IMG/VR virus record: IMGVR_UViG_3300021185_000080
Location: 1 to 23,937 of that record
Direction: 5' to 3' (one strand)
Length of the DNA: 23,937 nucleotides
Origin: a virus
Shown: positions 21,858 to 23,937 of the stretch, one piece after another
Position numbering within the stretch: position 1 is the first letter of the stretch
Layout of the letters: every line of letters begins with the position of its first letter
Notes under the pieces: generated by a model
The model's database searches: none
Told to the model about the DNA's origin: nothing
What the model saw: only the letters and a program-made list of their open reading frames with translations
Position numbers and translations under genes: made by a program

Positions 21858-22138
21858 TGCAATACCCTCTTTTTATTTGCTTGGAGCTTGTCATAGTAAT
21901 TCCTGCCAGCCTCAAGACATGCTCGGTAATTTCTTTCTGCGTCCCCATAAACATCCTGCAATACGTCTATCTGGGCTATATCGCCACCAACCCAGCGAGG
22001 GTTAACGATAAGGCAACCCTCAACACTCTCTATATTAGCAAGCGCAAGACCAACCAGCACAACGCCATCAGGAAGCTCAATGTCAATCTTTTGCTCGATA
22101 AGGTCGTACTCAACGTCCTTTTCCCAATCATATTCCAT
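21854..22138 (-). CDS. Acidic 94-aa protein of the replication operon, unknown
   Basis: The start is set at the ATG of 22138, preceded by GGAGGAAAAC, a strong ribosome site; the frame is open to 22192 but overlaps the promoter. The product begins 'MEYDWEKDVEYDLIEQKIDI', continues with beta-strand-like 'ELPDGVVLVGLALANIESVE', and ends in a helix 'RNYRACLEAGRNYYDKLQAN'. It is acidic at the N-terminus and basic at the C-terminus, with two Cys. As the first gene behind the regulatory island, it is expressed early. I do not recognise a family; it may accompany the exonuclease, to which it is coupled by ATGA. Confidence 0.6.
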   Translation of the reverse strand: MEYDWEKDVEYDLIEQKIDIELPDGVVLVGLALANIESVEGCLIVNPRWVGGDIAQIDVLQDVYGDAERNYRACLEAGRNYYDKLQANKKRVLQ

Positions 22139-22171
22139 GTTTTCCTCCGTTTCCTCATTGTTCGCATATGT

Positions 22172-22199
22172 ATTATATATACACAAGCACAAAGCGCAA
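22172..22199 (-). promoter_or_regulatory. Early promoter of the replication/recombination operon
   Basis: On the minus strand TTGCGC (22199-22194) and a perfect TATAAT (22177-22172) are 16 bases apart, about 34 bases before the start of the first operon gene. The -35 box lies inside one arm of an 11-bp inverted repeat (22191-22231), so a bound repressor or activator would directly control it. Confidence 0.65.
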
Positions 22200-22231
22200 C
22201 TAAGATTAAAAAAAGTTTTCAGTTGCGCTTT
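22191..22231. promoter_or_regulatory. Inverted repeat overlapping the early promoter (operator candidate)
   Basis: AAAGCGCAACT (22191-22201) and AGTTGCGCTTT (22221-22231) are perfect reverse complements, 19 bases apart. Centre-to-centre spacing is 30 bases, about three helical turns, so two protein dimers could bind on one face. One arm covers the -35 box. On the plus strand the second arm runs into TTTTGTT, so a weak terminator function in that direction is also possible. Confidence 0.6.
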
Positions 22232-22235
22232 TGTT

Positions 22236-22270
22236 AAGGGGGTAATGACTTCGTGAAGTTGTTACCCCTT
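22236..22270. terminator. Long hairpin upstream of the early promoter, possible bidirectional terminator
   Basis: AAGGGGGTAATGACTT and AAGTTGTTACCCCTT fold around a CGTG loop into a nearly continuous stem of about 15 bp (one bulged G, two G-U pairs). The plus side runs into CTTTAG and the minus side into CTTAAC, so T-tracts are short. It lies between the upstream winged-helix gene and the operon promoter and may insulate them. Confidence 0.5.
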
Positions 22271-22274
22271 TAGC

Positions 22275-22314
22275 GGACAGGCTGGACGTGTCCGGGCTTT
22301 GTCCGTGTCTGTCC
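22275..22314. repeat. Helically phased TGTCC repeats with inverted GGACA copies
   Basis: TGTCC occurs at 22289, 22300 and 22310 (steps of 11 and 10 bases), and the reverse complement GGAC(A) at 22275 and 22284. The outer copies, GGACAG (22275-22280) and CTGTCC (22309-22314), are a perfect inverted pair. The element begins 2 bases beyond the stop of the winged-helix gene and precedes the hairpin and promoter. Spacing at one helical turn suggests a cooperative protein-binding site. Confidence 0.6.
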
Positions 22315-22315
22315 A

Positions 22316-22807
22316 TCACACCACCTCAATAAATGTTTTAGCCGCAGCGGCCCACAATATAATCGTCGGACGTTGCTGGCCCACGCGGTTAAACACGTCT
22401 GCCTTGGCAATTTTGCCAGAGTTGAACAAGCGCTGAGCCGCGTTTCCTGCGGTCTTGTGGTCAAGCTCAAAATAATCCGCCAGCTCTGCCGTTGTATGAT
22501 ACCCGCCCGCAAGAATGTATGTGAGCATTTCAGCATCAAGCGCTTCATTATTTAATGTTTGCGAATTATCTATGATTGCTTTTTCGCAAACTTCATTACT
22601 GCGCTGCAACTTCACTGCTTGCCATGGCGTGCCTTTGTCTGACTTGTCTTGATAGTTAGGCACAAGAACAGCCTCTATCTCATCGCCCGGCGCAAGGTCA
22701 AAGCCCTCGGCAATGTGAATTGGGATAAATACTTGGCCTTGAGTTTCCATATCGCAGGCAAATGCAAAGCCGTGAGCGTGCGCGTTTGTTATGATAATTT
22801 TGTTCAT
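22316..22807 (-). CDS. Cold-shock-like (OB) plus winged-helix protein, probable regulator
   Basis: A 163-residue protein; start at the ATG of 22807 (AAAGGAAAG just upstream, ATGA overlap with the previous gene). Residues 4-65 look like a cold-shock/OB domain: 'AHGFAFACDMETQGQVFIPI', then 'GFDLAPGDEIEAVLVPNY', then 'TPWQAVKLQ'. That order corresponds to the 'GFGFI...DVFVH...GDEV...A' layout of cold-shock domains. Residues 90-155 ('EMLTYILAGGYHTTAELADY', then 'FELDHKTAGNAAQRLFNSGK') form a winged helix with a recognition helix. A nucleic-acid-binding regulator is likely. It sits just before the regulatory island and is a good candidate to bind it. Confidence 0.55.
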   Translation of the reverse strand: MNKIIITNAHAHGFAFACDMETQGQVFIPIHIAEGFDLAPGDEIEAVLVPNYQDKSDKGTPWQAVKLQRSNEVCEKAIIDNSQTLNNEALDAEMLTYILAGGYHTTAELADYFELDHKTAGNAAQRLFNSGKIAKADVFNRVGQQRPTIILWAAAAKTFIEVV

Positions 22808-23313
22808 TTGCTTTCCTTTAGTTTTATGTTGCGGGCAATGCCCCACAATTTTTCCAGTGGCAATAGGTTTTCTTGATCCATTGCCCAGCCTTTGCCGTGG
22901 CCAAGGTCAATCTCGTAAGCCTGATCTAAAAAATGCGTCTTGGGTATGTAGCCCACAACGTGCATACGGTCAGGCGCTTGCTGGCATACCAGAATAGAGC
23001 AGTCAGCCTTGAATGCCTCGCGCTTCTTGAACAAAAGCCGCCCTGTGGTGTAAAACGTGGCTTTCACGTCAACAGAAATATTATCTAGCCATACGTCTCG
23101 GCCATCATCCACGCCTATGGCGTGGATGTGGTCGAGATCAAACACCTTAGACACGGCAAGCTCTGCCTTTACGCCCAACAAATCCAAGTCAGCGTCAGAC
23201 CTGCCCTTGTCCCGGCGCTGATTAACAACGCCAGAAGCGCGAGCCAATTGCCAGCGCATCGCGGCGGCCTGATTGCATTGCGCAACCTCTTTTTGCGTCA
23301 GGTGTACGAGCAT
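22804..23313 (-). CDS. PD-(D/E)XK-like nuclease
   Basis: A 169-residue protein with GAAAGG 9 bases upstream of the ATG. Motifs are 'LDLLGVKAELAVSKVFDLDH' with Glu51, 'VDDGRDVWL' with Asp73, and 'ISVDVKATFYTTGRLLF' with Asp82-x-Lys84. These reproduce the E...D...(D/E)xK layout of the restriction-fold superfamily. The N-terminus is helical (residues 1-40). A C-terminal beta/alpha part includes 'DRMHVVGYIPKTHFLDQA', similar to sequences in other marine phage nucleases of this kind. A role in host DNA breakdown or recombination is likely; no substrate is shown. A hairpin lies just upstream of its ribosome site. Confidence 0.65.
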   Translation of the reverse strand: MLVHLTQKEVAQCNQAAAMRWQLARASGVVNQRRDKGRSDADLDLLGVKAELAVSKVFDLDHIHAIGVDDGRDVWLDNISVDVKATFYTTGRLLFKKREAFKADCSILVCQQAPDRMHVVGYIPKTHFLDQAYEIDLGHGKGWAMDQENLLPLEKLWGIARNIKLKESK

Positions 23314-23331
23314 AGTTTGTTACCTTTCTAC

Positions 23332-23364
23332 GTCAGACAAAACCTATTTGGGGTTTTGTCTAAC
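23332..23364. promoter_or_regulatory. Hairpin next to the nuclease ribosome site
   Basis: GTCAGACAAAACC (23332-23344) and GGTTTTGTCTAAC (23352-23364) form a 13-bp stem with one non-Watson-Crick position and a 7-base loop. On the minus strand it ends 3-4 bases before GAAAGG, the ribosome site of the nuclease gene, and has no T-tract. It may modulate translation or mark an RNA processing site. Confidence 0.55.
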
Positions 23365-23367
23365 ACA

Positions 23368-23511
23368 CTAAAATGGCGGTTCTTGGTCCGGGTGTGCCGG
23401 AACCCAACCCACGACAGGCTCCGGCACACTATTGGTTTGAGCATCCCGCAACGCTACAACGGGGCCGAACATTTGCATCAAGAACGTCGGCAGATGCTCA
23501 GACCAAATCAC
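23368..23511 (-). CDS. 47-aa protein, GTG start, unknown
   Basis: The GTG at 23511-23509 overlaps the stop of the previous gene (GTGA), the same coupling used throughout this operon. The frame runs 47 codons to TAG. Product: 'MIWSEHLPTFLMQMFGPVVA', then 'LRDAQTNSVPEPVVGWVPAH', then 'PDQEPPF'. It is Pro- and Trp-containing and acidic at the end, with a short hydrophobic start. It fills nearly all of a gap that would otherwise be the largest on this strand. No family is recognised. The GTG start and lack of a strong separate ribosome site keep confidence moderate. Confidence 0.5.
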   Translation of the reverse strand: MIWSEHLPTFLMQMFGPVVALRDAQTNSVPEPVVGWVPAHPDQEPPF

Positions 23512-23765
23512 TTGCGAGCCTTTGCGGCAGCTCGCGCAATTACATCGTCAGCGGCTTGGGCTGCGCGCTCATCCTTGCGCATGTCAACCTCAAGCATGAT
23601 ATTTAAAACGCCCTCACAAATATGGGCGCGTTCTTCATGGTCAAGATCGAATGACTCGAATATTGTGCAGACAATAGCGCCCAAGTCGATACCCTTTATA
23701 TTTTTAGGAAGGGCAACCAAAAAATCCTTGGTGCATTCGGCAATTTGATTCTGGCGTTCATTCAT
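23508..23765 (-). CDS. Small helical protein of unknown function
   Basis: An 85-residue protein with GAGGAGCAGGGGTT directly before the ATG. It is probably all helix: 'MNERQNQIAECTKDFLVALP', 'LGAIVCTIFESFDLDHEERA', 'HICEGVLNIMLEVDMRKDER', ending in an Ala/Lys/Arg-rich helix. There are three Cys without a C-x-x-C pair. No membrane segment or DNA-binding motif is clear. It is coupled by ATGA to the partial gene on its right and by GTGA to the small gene on its left, as part of a single early transcript. Confidence 0.6.
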   Translation of the reverse strand: MNERQNQIAECTKDFLVALPKNIKGIDLGAIVCTIFESFDLDHEERAHICEGVLNIMLEVDMRKDERAAQAADDVIARAAAKARK

Positions 23766-23937
23766 AACCCCTGCTCCTCTTTCTCCAGAACAATGCTGAT
23801 GATTGACCTATGAATGCCTGTGTCGCCATTCAAATCAAGCCCATCCTTCACAAGCGCTGCGTGTATCTTGCGCCGGGCTGAAACAGATGCGCGGCTCAAT
23901 CGCGTGTTCTGCGGGTGTGACCATTCCCAAAACTGAG
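23762..23937 (-). CDS. Partial CDS entering from the right edge, C-terminal end
   Basis: An open frame on the minus strand continues from the right edge and ends at TGA (23764-23762), overlapping the next start. About 57 residues are visible: 'FWEWSHPQNTRLSRASVSAR', then 'RKIHAALVKDGLDLNGDTGI', then 'HRSIISIVLEKEEQGL'. The basic, helical 'RLSRASVSARRKIHAALVKD' could be part of a DNA-binding region, but too little is present to name a family. Confidence 0.55.
   Translation of the reverse strand, partial: QFWEWSHPQNTRLSRASVSARRKIHAALVKDGLDLNGDTGIHRSIISIVLEKEEQGL

Noticed and set aside
23122-23748. 208-residue plus-strand frame opposite the right-hand early genes
   Set aside because: It is antisense to three translationally coupled minus-strand genes and includes the hairpin at 23332-23364; no ribosome site or recognisable domain.
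1-23937. CRISPR array, insertion sequence, attachment site or diversity-generating retroelement
   Set aside because: I saw no regular repeat-spacer pattern, transposase, integrase, tRNA-like attachment core or reverse transcriptase on either strand.

Overview
This window is part of a tailed double-stranded DNA bacteriophage genome. The organisation is podovirus-like, and the closest matches I recognise are proteins of uncultivated marine phages. Evidence for a phage is a portal protein, a scaffold, an SU10-type major capsid protein, a phage tail assembly chaperone, a holin/GH19-endolysin cassette and a replication/recombination module, all tightly packed with many 1-, 4- and 8-base gene overlaps. 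Base composition looks near balanced, which argues against a SAR11-type host. A Roseobacter- or SAR116-like marine alphaproteobacterium is a reasonable inference but is not shown by the sequence. No integrase, terminase, DNA polymerase or tRNA gene is visible, so the window is only part of the genome.

Left and centre (1-16724, all plus strand) hold the late genes. In order these are: the C-terminal end of a tail protein (1-146); a tail assembly chaperone (176); a probable tail nozzle/stabilisation protein (689); a jelly-roll-like tail protein (2164); a GNAT-like small protein (2810); four large Gly/Ala/Gln-rich proteins that are candidate internal virion or ejection proteins (3172-8702); the portal (8702); a small coupling protein (10783); the scaffold (11031); and the major capsid protein (12038), followed by a hairpin terminator. 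After that come two small conserved head-region genes (13040, 13287). Next is a dense membrane/lysis cassette with a TM/coiled-coil protein, a second TM protein, two tiny Cys-containing paralogues (14300, 15101), an EF-hand two-TM putative holin, a GTA-type holin, two basic DUF6321-like mini-proteins and a GH19 endolysin. A small PD-(D/E)XK nuclease ends the strand. Tail and internal virion genes precede the portal, the reverse of the T7-style order.

Right (16843-23937, all minus strand) holds the early genes. Reading from the right edge leftwards these are: unknown small proteins; a PD-(D/E)XK nuclease; a cold-shock-like plus winged-helix protein; a regulatory island at 22172-22315; then an operon of an acidic protein, a RecE-like exonuclease, a gp2.5-like ssDNA-binding protein, a primase-helicase, a zinc-ribbon mini-protein, an HTH/winged-helix protein and a 36-residue membrane peptide. 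The two strands converge at 16725-16842.

The most interesting material is small or non-coding. It includes a possible phage small RNA with its own promoter and terminator (about 17287-17222); the structured regulatory island at 22172-22315; a near-perfect 14-bp hairpin at 20333-20364 whose terminator polarity is opposite to its operon; several genes too small for standard callers (14300, 15551, 17442, 23511); and the Cys mini-protein pair interleaved with the holins.
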